Assembly (NCBI RefSeq): GCF_003052515.2 | Contig: NZ_QARE02000006.1 | Location: 1-64,000 of the forward strand | Length of the DNA: 64,000 nucleotides | Direction of reading: 5' to 3' | From: Pseudomonas sp. RIT409 | GTDB taxonomy: Bacteria > Pseudomonadota > Gammaproteobacteria > Pseudomonadales > Pseudomonadaceae | Shown: one piece after another, positions 38,529-47,026 of the stretch | How the letters are laid out: the number at the start of each line of letters is the position of its first letter | How positions within the stretch are numbered: position 1 is the first letter of the stretch | Notes under the pieces: model-generated | The model's input: only the letters and a program-made list of their open reading frames with translations | The model's database searches: none | What the model was told of the DNA's origin: nothing | Made by a program: the position numbers and the translations under genes

Positions 38529-39592
38529 CACAGGTGTTCCTTTGCCGGCAACAGCGAGCTCAACCGGCTCGCTACTCGCTCGGGATTCAGGCGAGTGAAG
38601 CACATCGGCCACTCGCGTTCGATATCGACCTGACGCCGGTCTTCGGCGGTGGGGCGATAGGTGCATTTTTTCTGCAGGCAGGGTGCACAGGCCGGGTAGT
38701 CAGCCGCCAGGTGAACCTGCGATTTGCCATAGGCGCCGGTCAGGCCCGGATTGGTAGGCCCGAACAACGACAGCGTGGGTACGTCCAGCGCAGCCGCCAG
38801 GTGACCCAGACCGGTATCCACGGCCACACAGCCCTGAGCGCCGGCCAGAACCTGAGCAACGCCTGCCAGATTCAATTTGGGCAGCACAACTGCTTTATCA
38901 AGCCCTTGGGCGATACGCTCAGCCCGCGCCCTCTCTGACGGGTTGCCCCACGGCAGGTGCACTTCCAGGCCTTGCCCGATCATGCGCTCGGCCAGTTGGC
39001 GCCAGTACAGCTCGGGCCAGTGTTTGGTATCCCACGTCGTGCCGTGCAGGAATAGAACGAACGGCGCGCCGCGTTCACCACTCAGCAGACGGCTGCGGTC
39101 CAGACCATAATCGCCGACGCCCACAGGTACCGGGTACCCCAGCGCCTGGGCGAACAATTGCCGCAAGCGTTCGACGGCGTGCTGGCCGCGGGCGACAGGA
39201 TACGGGTGATCATAAAAGTGCGCGGCCAAGGGCTCACGCGCAGAGCTTTTGTCCAGCCCCGCAATTGGCGCCTTGACGTAACGGGTCAGCCACGCGCTTT
39301 TCAGCAGGCCCTGTGCGTCGATCACCTGATCGTAACGGGTATCGCGCAAGCGCTGTTTGAACTGGCGCCACTGGCCGTTCTTGAAAGTCTGCCAGAGGTT
39401 TTTGCGCCAGCGACGAATCGCCACCGGAATCACCCCGGACACCGCGGGATGCCAGGTAGGAATCTCGGCGAAGCCTTCTTCCACCACCCAGTCGAACTGA
39501 ATGCCAGGAATGGCGCGGGCAGCGTCGGTCAGCGCAGGCAGGGTGTGAATGACGTCACCCAACGAAGAAGTCTTGATCAGTAGTACCCGCAA
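38528..39592 (-). CDS. waaC: lipopolysaccharide heptosyltransferase I
   Basis: About 354 residues, GT9 family: adds heptose I to Kdo from ADP-heptose. N-terminal VLLIKTSSLGDVIHTLPAL and C-terminal VDTGLGHLAAALDVPTLSLFG are signatures. There is no ATG at the right place. TTG 39592, giving MRVLLIKTSS and lying one base after the waaF stop, fits the family. TTG 39601 is an alternative. Confidence 0.93.
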   Translation of the reverse strand: MRVLLIKTSSLGDVIHTLPALTDAARAIPGIQFDWVVEEGFAEIPTWHPAVSGVIPVAIRRWRKNLWQTFKNGQWRQFKQRLRDTRYDQVIDAQGLLKSAWLTRYVKAPIAGLDKSSAREPLAAHFYDHPYPVARGQHAVERLRQLFAQALGYPVPVGVGDYGLDRSRLLSGERGAPFVLFLHGTTWDTKHWPELYWRQLAERMIGQGLEVHLPWGNPSERARAERIAQGLDKAVVLPKLNLAGVAQVLAGAQGCVAVDTGLGHLAAALDVPTLSLFGPTNPGLTGAYGKSQVHLAADYPACAPCLQKKCTYRPTAEDRRQVDIEREWPMCFTRLNPERVASRLSSLLPAKEHL

Positions 39593-39593
39593 G

Positions 39594-40628
39594 TCAGGCA
39601 ACCTCGACCGGCGTGCTACTCAACTGGGCCAGCGCTTGGATCACCGAATCCGGTTCCAGGAGACGCAGGCAGTTGTAGTGGCCGAAACGGCAGGTGCGTT
39701 CGAAGCATGGGCTGCATTCGATGCCCAACTGCACGATTTCGACCTGATCGGCCAGAGGCGGCGTAAAGCTGGGCGAGGTCGAGCCATACACGGCGACCAA
39801 GGGACGGTTGAGCGACGCGGCCACATGCATCAGGCCTGAATCGTTGGAGACCACGGCGTCAGCGCAGGACAGCAGATCAATGGCCTCGGCCAGCGAGGTC
39901 GCGCCGCTGAGGTTGCTCGATTCCTCACGCAAGCCGGGAATCAGCCGCTCACGGATGCTTTCGCCCACTGCGTGATCGTTTTTCGAGCCGAACAGCCAGA
40001 CTTGCCAGCCTTCGCGAATCTTCGCTTCAGCCACTTTGGCGTAATGCTCGGAAGGCCAGCGCTTGGACTCACCGAATTCGGCGCCAGGGCACAGGGCCAA
40101 CACCGGGCGGTCGAGCGTGAGCCCGAACTTGGCCAGTGCGGCATCGCGGCTGGTGGCTTCGATCCGTAAACTCGGCTGCGGATAAGGACGCGGAATTTCA
40201 GCACCTTTGTCAAAGGCCAGCGCCATGAACCGCTCGATCATCAGCGGGTATTTCTGTTTGTCCAACAGGCGAACGTCATTGAGCAGGCCGTAGCGAAATT
40301 CGCCCCGCCACCCCGTCCGCTTGGGAATGCCTGCAAAAAAAGGCACCAAGGCCGACTTCAAGGAATTGGGTAACAGGATCGCCTGATCGTACTGGCCCTT
40401 CAGAGATTGGCCGATGCGTCGGCGCGTTGCCAACTCCAGTGCGCCGTGGCCGAGCGGAAAGCTCAAGGCCGTGCGCACCTCGGGCATGCGCTCGAGGAGC
40501 GGCCGACTCCATTCAGGGGCCAGCACATCGATTTGGCATTGCGGGTGTCGCTGTATCAGGCACTGGAACAGCGTTTGCGCCATCACCATGTCACCGACCC
40601 AGCTGGGCCCTACGATCAGAATTCTCAT
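39594..40628 (-). CDS. waaF: lipopolysaccharide heptosyltransferase II
   Basis: A 344-residue GT9 enzyme adding heptose II to heptose I. ILIVGPSWVGDMVMAQ at the N-terminus and SNDSGLMHVAASLNRPLVAVYG at the donor site are typical. ATG 40628. It is the first gene of the seven-gene core operon, downstream of glnE with a REPIN between. Confidence 0.94.
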   Translation of the reverse strand: MRILIVGPSWVGDMVMAQTLFQCLIQRHPQCQIDVLAPEWSRPLLERMPEVRTALSFPLGHGALELATRRRIGQSLKGQYDQAILLPNSLKSALVPFFAGIPKRTGWRGEFRYGLLNDVRLLDKQKYPLMIERFMALAFDKGAEIPRPYPQPSLRIEATSRDAALAKFGLTLDRPVLALCPGAEFGESKRWPSEHYAKVAEAKIREGWQVWLFGSKNDHAVGESIRERLIPGLREESSNLSGATSLAEAIDLLSCADAVVSNDSGLMHVAASLNRPLVAVYGSTSPSFTPPLADQVEIVQLGIECSPCFERTCRFGHYNCLRLLEPDSVIQALAQLSSTPVEVA

Positions 40629-40761
40629 GCTCAATCCAAAACGACCAGAAACGAGCAGGGAGGCCGATCAGGCTGCGTGACGCTTCCACACAGCCTGACG
40701 CCTCCCTGTCATAGCTTTATATAAATCCAACAAATTCGGACCCTGTGGCGTTGGTTCTGAC

Positions 40762-40864
40762 GCCATCGCGGGCAAGCGCGCGCCTACAATGGAACGCAGC
40801 GCCCCGATCAATCCCGATTTCCCGCAGAAACGCGATGTACCGGTGGCGCGCTTGCCCGCGATGG
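40762..40864. repeat. REPIN between glnE and waaF
   Basis: ATCGCGGGCAAGCGCGCGCC and GGCGCGCTTGCCCGCGAT are inverted complements flanking a ~60 bp loop. The REP orientation is opposite to that at 15934 (conserved tails point inward). Confidence 0.82.
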
Positions 40865-40897
40865 GGCCGAAGGCTTCCATGAAGAATCCTTCATGCT

Positions 40898-43849
40898 TCA
40901 ACTCAACCCCAACTGCCCCCAGATCCGCATCACTTCACGCCGTTCGACTGCGAACTGATCACCGCTGACCACACCCGCATCCTTTTGCAGCGCCTGTCGG
41001 TGGGCGGCGGAACGGTAGGCTTTATACACCTCGCGCAACAGGCTGGCATCTGCGGGGGGCATCAGTCCTGCTGCTTCCAGCCCTTCGAGAATACGAATGT
41101 TATCGGTGTAGCGAAGCAGCGCGGGATGCTCTCTGGACCAGGCCAAGGCCGCGTATTGCACCATAAATTCGATATCGACGATACCACCGGCATCCTGCTT
41201 GAGGTCGAACGATGCCGTGGGTTCGAAGGCATTTTCGCCCTTGCCTGCTGCGGTGCTGCGGGTCCCGAGGTTGTCGCGCATCTTGGCGCGCATGTCGCTG
41301 ACCTCCCGGCGCAACGTATCCAGATCGCGCTCGCGCCCCAGCACCGAAGCGCGTACGGCTTCGAACCCTTGCCCCACGTCCGCGCTGCCGACCAACACCC
41401 GTGCACGGACCAGGGCTTGGTGTTCCCAGGTCCAGGCTTCGTTTTCCTGATAGCGCGAAAATGCGCCCAACGAACTGACCAGCAGCCCCGCCGCCCCCGA
41501 GGGCCGCAGACGCATGTCCACTTCGTAGAGCTGGCCCGAGTTCGTCTGCGTGGTGATCAGGTGAATGATCCGCTGCCCCAGACGCGTGAAGAATTGCGCG
41601 CCATCGATGGGCTTGGGACCGTCGGTCTCGGCCTGGGGATCGCCATCGTGGATGAACACCAGGTCCAGGTCCGAACCATGACCCAGTTCAATCCCCCCGA
41701 CCTTCCCGTAGCCGACGATCACGAAACCCGGGTCGCACAAACTGCCATCCGGACGGCGCGGCGCACCGTGACGCGCAACGGTGTGTCGCCACGCCAGTGC
41801 CAGAACCTGCTCCAGAATGGCCTCGGCCAGCCAGGTCAGGTAATCGCTGACTTTCATCAACGGCAAACTGCCAGTGATCTCCGAGGCAGCCACCCGCAGA
41901 CGATGTGCCAGCTTGAAATGACGCAGCGCTTCCATTTGCTGCTCAAGATCGTCTTCAGGGATACGGGTCAGGCGTTCGCGCAACTCGGCAGCCAGTTCAA
42001 GCGCCTTTGGCGGGCTGAACAGGCGCCCCTCATTGAGCAACTCGTCGAGCAGCAACGGGAAGCGCGCGATCTGCTCGGCAATCCAGGGACTGGCCGCGCA
42101 CAGGGTCAGTAAACGGCGCAGTGCGTCGGGGTTTTCGGTCAGCAGGACCAAGTAGGCCGAGCGCCGAGCCACTGCCTCGACCAGAGGCAGCACTCGCTCG
42201 AGCACCAGATCAGGATTGTCATGCTCGACGGCTTGGGCCAGCAGGCGCGGGATGAATGCGTCAAGGCGCTCACGCCCCAGCCGTTGCATCGAACGCAGTT
42301 GTGAGCTGTTGCGCAGATTGCTCAAGTGCCTGAGGGCTTTCTGGGCATCGGCGAAACCGGCTTCTTGCAGTTGGCGACAGGCGGCTTCCTCGTTCTGCGA
42401 TTCTTCCCACAGCGGCAACCATTCGCCGCCGACGATCTCGTCACCGCCGTACGCCTGCCCTTCTTCCTCATCCGGGTCGGCGATCACTTGACGGAAATGC
42501 CATTCGATCCGACCCCGCCAGTGCATCAGCGTCTGGTGAAACGCGCTCCAATCGGCAAACCCCATGATGAAAGCGACACGCGCTTGATCACGGGGGTCAT
42601 CGGGCAGCATTTGGGTTTGTCGGTCGGCGATGGCCTGAATTGCATGCTCGGTGTAGCGCAGGAATTCGTAGCCGTCGCGAAGCTCGGCGATGACGGAACT
42701 CGGCAGATAACCCTGCCCTTCGAGGGTGCGTAGCACCTTGAGCAGAGGGCGTTGCTGCAGGCTCAGGTCACGTCCGCCGTGGATCAACTGGAAGGCCTGG
42801 GCGATGAACTCCACCTCGCGAATACCGCCGGCCCCCAGCTTGATGTTGGCGGCCATGCCTTTACGACGGACCTCCTGTTGAATCAGTTGCTTCATCGTGC
42901 GCAGCGCTTCGATGGCGGAAAAGTCCAGATAGCGTCGGTAAACGAAGGGCCGCAGCATCTCCAGCAGCTCCCGGCCGCGAGCCTGATCGCCCCCGACCAC
43001 TCGCGCCTTGATCATGGCGTAGCGTTCCCAATCGCGCCCTTGATCCTGGTAGTACTGCTCCAGAGCATTGAAGCTGAGCACCAACGCGCCGGACGAACCG
43101 TAGGGCCTCAAGCGCATATCGACACGGAACACAAAACCGTCGACCGTCACTGGATCCAACGCCTTGATCAAGCGCTGGCCGAGACGAATGAAAAACTCCT
43201 GGTTATCCAGCGGGCGTTTGACTCCGTGGGTCTCACCGCCTTCGGGGTAAGCGAAGATCAGATCAATGTCCGACGACAGGTTGAGCTCCACGGCCCCCAG
43301 CTTGCCCATGCCGAGGATGACCATCTGCTGAGGCTCGCCGCTTCGACGCCCAGTCGGCACACCGAATTGCTGGCAGTGTTTGTCGTACAACCACCGATAG
43401 GCGAGGTCGATACTGCCATCGGCCATGTCGGACAGGTCGCGGCATGTTTCTACCAAGTCGGCCTGGCGAGTGAGATCGCGCCAGATAATTCGGACTTGCT
43501 GCCGCGTCCGTTGACGACGTAGATTACGCCCCAGCTCATCGTCGGTGTTCGCTTCGGCAACCGCAGCGGCGATGTGCTCACGCAGCTCGTTGGCCGCAAA
43601 GCTGCGCTCCAACTCACCGGATTCGGCGAGATCGAGCAGCATTTGCGGATCGCGTCCGACGTGTTCGGCGACGAAGTCGCTGGCCGCGCAGACGCGCTCG
43701 AAAGCCGCCAGACGTTCGGCAGGCCAGGCCTCGAAAGCGGCCAGGCTCGCGTCGTTCAACGCGGCGAGCGCCGCTCGGACGGTGTGTTGCGCACGAGTGA
43801 CCAGCGGCAGCAGTGAGGCTGGCAGATCGGCCAGCGAAGGAAGGCTCAT
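40898..43849 (-). CDS. glnE: glutamine synthetase adenylyltransferase / deadenylase
   Basis: A 983-residue two-headed enzyme controlling glutamine synthetase by adding or removing AMP. The N-terminal deadenylase site LGMGKLGAVELNLSSDIDL and the C-terminal adenylylation site GYGKVGGIELGHGSDLDLVF are both intact nucleotidyltransferase motifs, separated by the helical linker. It responds to PII state. Length is normal. It is divergent from aceE across a 386 bp regulatory gap. Confidence 0.96.
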   Translation of the reverse strand: MSLPSLADLPASLLPLVTRAQHTVRAALAALNDASLAAFEAWPAERLAAFERVCAASDFVAEHVGRDPQMLLDLAESGELERSFAANELREHIAAAVAEANTDDELGRNLRRQRTRQQVRIIWRDLTRQADLVETCRDLSDMADGSIDLAYRWLYDKHCQQFGVPTGRRSGEPQQMVILGMGKLGAVELNLSSDIDLIFAYPEGGETHGVKRPLDNQEFFIRLGQRLIKALDPVTVDGFVFRVDMRLRPYGSSGALVLSFNALEQYYQDQGRDWERYAMIKARVVGGDQARGRELLEMLRPFVYRRYLDFSAIEALRTMKQLIQQEVRRKGMAANIKLGAGGIREVEFIAQAFQLIHGGRDLSLQQRPLLKVLRTLEGQGYLPSSVIAELRDGYEFLRYTEHAIQAIADRQTQMLPDDPRDQARVAFIMGFADWSAFHQTLMHWRGRIEWHFRQVIADPDEEEGQAYGGDEIVGGEWLPLWEESQNEEAACRQLQEAGFADAQKALRHLSNLRNSSQLRSMQRLGRERLDAFIPRLLAQAVEHDNPDLVLERVLPLVEAVARRSAYLVLLTENPDALRRLLTLCAASPWIAEQIARFPLLLDELLNEGRLFSPPKALELAAELRERLTRIPEDDLEQQMEALRHFKLAHRLRVAASEITGSLPLMKVSDYLTWLAEAILEQVLALAWRHTVARHGAPRRPDGSLCDPGFVIVGYGKVGGIELGHGSDLDLVFIHDGDPQAETDGPKPIDGAQFFTRLGQRIIHLITTQTNSGQLYEVDMRLRPSGAAGLLVSSLGAFSRYQENEAWTWEHQALVRARVLVGSADVGQGFEAVRASVLGRERDLDTLRREVSDMRAKMRDNLGTRSTAAGKGENAFEPTASFDLKQDAGGIVDIEFMVQYAALAWSREHPALLRYTDNIRILEGLEAAGLMPPADASLLREVYKAYRSAAHRQALQKDAGVVSGDQFAVERREVMRIWGQLGLS

Positions 43850-44056
43850 GGTCTATCCTTGATCGGCGTTCGAAGGCCGGCCCGGAACCAGCGGTGTACC
43901 GCAACATCCGGTCGGACTGTCGAACAAAGGTTAAAAATTGCTGGTATTTGCCTGTTTTTGATTGCCAGCATCAGACGCCCGCTGATCTTTTTATGGTTTC
44001 TACCAACATTTTTCATTTGATTCATCGCAAAACTTGGGCGAAAACATCGCCCAACT

Positions 44057-44121
44057 GTAGTTTTACTACTGTATATACAAGTCAAAAAGCTGAAACAGCC
44101 AAAGATTTGTAGTAAAACTAC
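44057..44121. promoter_or_regulatory. pair of palindromic operators upstream of aceE, 52 bp apart
   Basis: GTAGTTTTACTAC (44057-44069) and GTAGTAAAACTAC (44109-44121) are each palindromic and are reverse complements of each other. Each contains TAGT-N3-ACTA, fitting the T-N-G-T-N3-A-C-N-A pattern of FadR/PdhR-type GntR regulators. Centre spacing is 52 bp, about five helical turns. A TATATA lies at 44072. The rest of the 43850-44235 gap is AT-richer and has TGCTGG/CCAGCA arms near 43940-43970. Confidence 0.65.
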
Positions 44122-44235
44122 ACGGAGCCGGACACCTCTCCGGTCATCCAAGAATTTTACGTCGTCTGCCCACAAGGCCAGTCGCAACAAACTCAGGCAA
44201 CCGATTCTGGAAGCCTTTCCGCCCTGGAGCAAGCC

Positions 44236-46884
44236 ATGCAAGACCTCGATCCCGTCGAAACCCAGGAATGGCTGGACGCCCTGGAATCGGTTCTCGACAA
44301 AGAAGGCGAAGACCGCGCTCACTACCTGATGACCCGTCTGGGTGAACTCGCCACTCGCAGCGGTTCGCAACTGCCCTATTCCATCACCACGCCTTACCGC
44401 AACACGATCCCCGTTACCCGCGAAGCACGCATGCCCGGCGACCTGTTCATGGAACGCCGCATCCGTTCGATCGTTCGCTGGAACGCCTTGGCGATGGTCA
44501 TGCGCGCGAACATGCAGGACCCCGATCTGGGTGGCCACATCTCCACCTTCGCCTCCAGTGCGACGCTCTATGACATCGGCTTCAACTATTTCTTCCAGGC
44601 CCCGACCGAGGAACACGGCGGCGACCTGATCTATTACCAAGGCCACGCTTCACCGGGTATCTATGCTCGCGCCTTCCTCGAAGGCCGCTTGAGCGAAGAA
44701 CAGATGCTCAAATTCCGTCAGGAAGTCGATGGTGGCGGCCTGTCGTCGTACCCGCACCCACACCTGATGCCTGACTTCTGGCAATTCCCGACCGTTTCCA
44801 TGGGTCTGGGCCCGATCACCGCGATCTACCAGGCACGCTTCATGAAGTACCTGGAAAACCGTGGCTTCATCCCGGCTGGCAAGCAGAAAGTCTGGTGCTT
44901 CATCGGTGACGGCGAGTGTGACGAGCCGGAAACCTTGGGCGCCATCTCCCTGGCCGGTCGTGAAAACCTCGACAACCTGATCTTCGTCATCAACTGCAAC
45001 CTGCAGCGCCTCGACGGCCCGGTTCGCGGCAACGGCAAGATCATTCAGGAACTCGAAGGCGTGTTCCGTGGCGCCAACTGGAACGTCAACAAGGTCATCT
45101 GGGGTCGCATGTGGGACCCATTGTTCGCCCAAGACGAAGATGGCCTCATGCAGCGCCGCATGGACAAAGCCATCGACGGCGAGTACCAGAACTACAAGGC
45201 CAAAGACGGCGCCTACGTGCGCAAGCACTTCTTCGGCGACGATCCGGAACTGCTCAAGCGCGTCGAGAACCTCTCCGACGACGAGATCTGGAAACTCAAC
45301 CGTGGCGGCCACGACCCGTACAAGGTCTACGCGGCGTACCATCAGGCGGTCAACCACAAAGGCCAGCCTACCGTCATCCTCGCCAAGACCATCAAGGGCT
45401 ACGGCACCGGTGCGGGCGAAGCGAAGAACACCGCGCACAACACCAAGAAAGTCGATATCGAGTCGCTGAAGAAATTCCGTGACCGCTTCGACATCCCGCT
45501 GAACGATTCGGAACTCGAGTCGCTGCCGTTCTATCGTCCGGCCGAAGACAGCGCGGAAATGAAATACCTGCGCAAGTGCCGCGAGAAACTGGGCGGCTCG
45601 CTGCCACAGCGCAACCGCGGCAACATCAGCATCCCGACCCCAGGCCTGGATACGCTGAAATCCATCCTGGACGGCTCCGGCGACCGCGAAATTTCGACCA
45701 CCATGGCGTTCGGTCGCATCCTCGCCTCGCTGGTGAAAGACAAGGAACTGGGCAAGCGCATCGTTCCGATCCTCGCCGACGAAGCGCGTACCTTCGGTAT
45801 GGAAGGCATGTTCCGTCAGTTGGGCATCTACTCCCCAGTCGGCCAACTCTACGAGCCAGTCGACCGTGACCAGGTGATGTACTACCGCGAAGAGAAGGAC
45901 GGCCAGATCCTGCAGGAAGGCCTCAACGAGGCGGGCGCGTTCTCCTCGTTCATCGCTGCCGGTACTGCCTACAGCAACTACAACACCCCGATGCTGCCGG
46001 TCTACATCTTCTATTCGATGTTCGGCTTCCAGCGCATCGGCGACCTGGCCTGGGCGGCGGGCGATGCCCAGACGCGCGGTTTCCTGCTGGGCGGCACGTC
46101 CGGCCGGACCACGCTCAACGGTGAAGGCCTGCAACACGAAGACGGCCACAGCCACCTGCTGGCCAGCACCATCCCGAACGTGCGCAGCTACGACCCTGCC
46201 TATGCCTACGAGCTGGCGGTGATCATGCAGGAAGGCACGCATCGGATGATGACCCTGCAGGAAAACGTCTACTACTACATCACCGTGATGAACGAGAACT
46301 ACCATCAGCCAGCGATGCCGGCCGGGGTAGAGCAAGGCATCATCAAGGGCATGTACCTGCTGGAAGAAGACAAGCGCGAAGCGGCTCATCACGTTCAACT
46401 GATGGGTTCCGGCACCATCCTCAACGAAGTGCGCGAAGCGGCGAAGATCCTGCGCGAGCAGTTCAATATCGGGGCTGACGTCTGGAGCGTCACCAGCTTC
46501 AACGAATTGCGCCGCAACGGGCTGGCCGTTGAGCGCAGCAATCGCCTGAAACCCGGTCAGAAGCCGCAACTGAGCTACGTTGAAGAGTGCCTGAACGGCC
46601 GTAAAGGTCCGGTCATCGCTTCGACCGACTACATGAAACTGTTCGCTGACCAGATCCGTCAGTGGGTTCCGACCAACGAATACAAGGTTCTGGGCACTGA
46701 CGGCTATGGCCGCAGCGACAGCCGCAAGAAGCTGCGTCACTTCTTCGAAGTCGACCGTCACTTCATCGTGCTGGCGGCTCTGGAAGCCTTGGCTGATCGC
46801 GGCGATATCGAACCGAAAGTCGTGGCGGAAGCCATCACCAAGTTCGGCATCGACCCTGAGAAGCGCAACCCGCTGGACTGCTGA
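44236..46884 (+). CDS. aceE: pyruvate dehydrogenase E1 component (homodimeric)
   Basis: An 882-residue thiamine-diphosphate enzyme that decarboxylates pyruvate and acetylates the lipoyl groups of AceF. The TPP/Mg site GDGECDEPETLGAISLAG...NCNLQRLDGPV is intact. The protein is full length with family blocks throughout (LGGTSGRTTLNGEGLQHEDG). It needs the cofactor whose pyrimidine moiety ThiC makes. Followed by aceF after 142 bp containing a large hairpin; no E3 (lpd) gene is present here. Confidence 0.97.
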   Translation: MQDLDPVETQEWLDALESVLDKEGEDRAHYLMTRLGELATRSGSQLPYSITTPYRNTIPVTREARMPGDLFMERRIRSIVRWNALAMVMRANMQDPDLGGHISTFASSATLYDIGFNYFFQAPTEEHGGDLIYYQGHASPGIYARAFLEGRLSEEQMLKFRQEVDGGGLSSYPHPHLMPDFWQFPTVSMGLGPITAIYQARFMKYLENRGFIPAGKQKVWCFIGDGECDEPETLGAISLAGRENLDNLIFVINCNLQRLDGPVRGNGKIIQELEGVFRGANWNVNKVIWGRMWDPLFAQDEDGLMQRRMDKAIDGEYQNYKAKDGAYVRKHFFGDDPELLKRVENLSDDEIWKLNRGGHDPYKVYAAYHQAVNHKGQPTVILAKTIKGYGTGAGEAKNTAHNTKKVDIESLKKFRDRFDIPLNDSELESLPFYRPAEDSAEMKYLRKCREKLGGSLPQRNRGNISIPTPGLDTLKSILDGSGDREISTTMAFGRILASLVKDKELGKRIVPILADEARTFGMEGMFRQLGIYSPVGQLYEPVDRDQVMYYREEKDGQILQEGLNEAGAFSSFIAAGTAYSNYNTPMLPVYIFYSMFGFQRIGDLAWAAGDAQTRGFLLGGTSGRTTLNGEGLQHEDGHSHLLASTIPNVRSYDPAYAYELAVIMQEGTHRMMTLQENVYYYITVMNENYHQPAMPAGVEQGIIKGMYLLEEDKREAAHHVQLMGSGTILNEVREAAKILREQFNIGADVWSVTSFNELRRNGLAVERSNRLKPGQKPQLSYVEECLNGRKGPVIASTDYMKLFADQIRQWVPTNEYKVLGTDGYGRSDSRKKLRHFFEVDRHFIVLAALEALADRGDIEPKVVAEAITKFGIDPEKRNPLDC

Positions 46885-46916
46885 GCGTAGGTCGAGAAGA
46901 GCGCTGAACGCATGCG

Positions 46917-46986
46917 CGAAACAGCCGCCGATGCGGAATTTACTTCGGTAAATGAGCATCCCCGGCTGTTTCGTTGCTGGCGCAAC
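46917..46986 (+). promoter_or_regulatory. nested UUCG-capped hairpin plus second hairpin between aceE and aceF
   Basis: Stem parts in order: GAAACAGCCG (46918-46927), GATGC (46930-46934), ATTTAC (46938-46943), loop TTCG, GTAAAT (46948-46953), GCATC (46956-46960), CGGCTGTTTC (46963-46972). Only short internal loops interrupt. A second hairpin GTTGC-TGGC-GCAAC follows at 46973-46986. There is no U-run, so it is not a plain terminator. It may set aceE/aceF stoichiometry by attenuation or mRNA processing. Confidence 0.65.
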
Positions 46987-47026
46987 AGCGCAGTCGAGTG
47001 AACAGGTTCTCCTGAGGAGAGACATT

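Noticed and set aside
43846..44646. 266-codon minus-strand frame across the aceE promoter
   Set aside because: Covers the operator region and the antisense of aceE; no recognisable domain.
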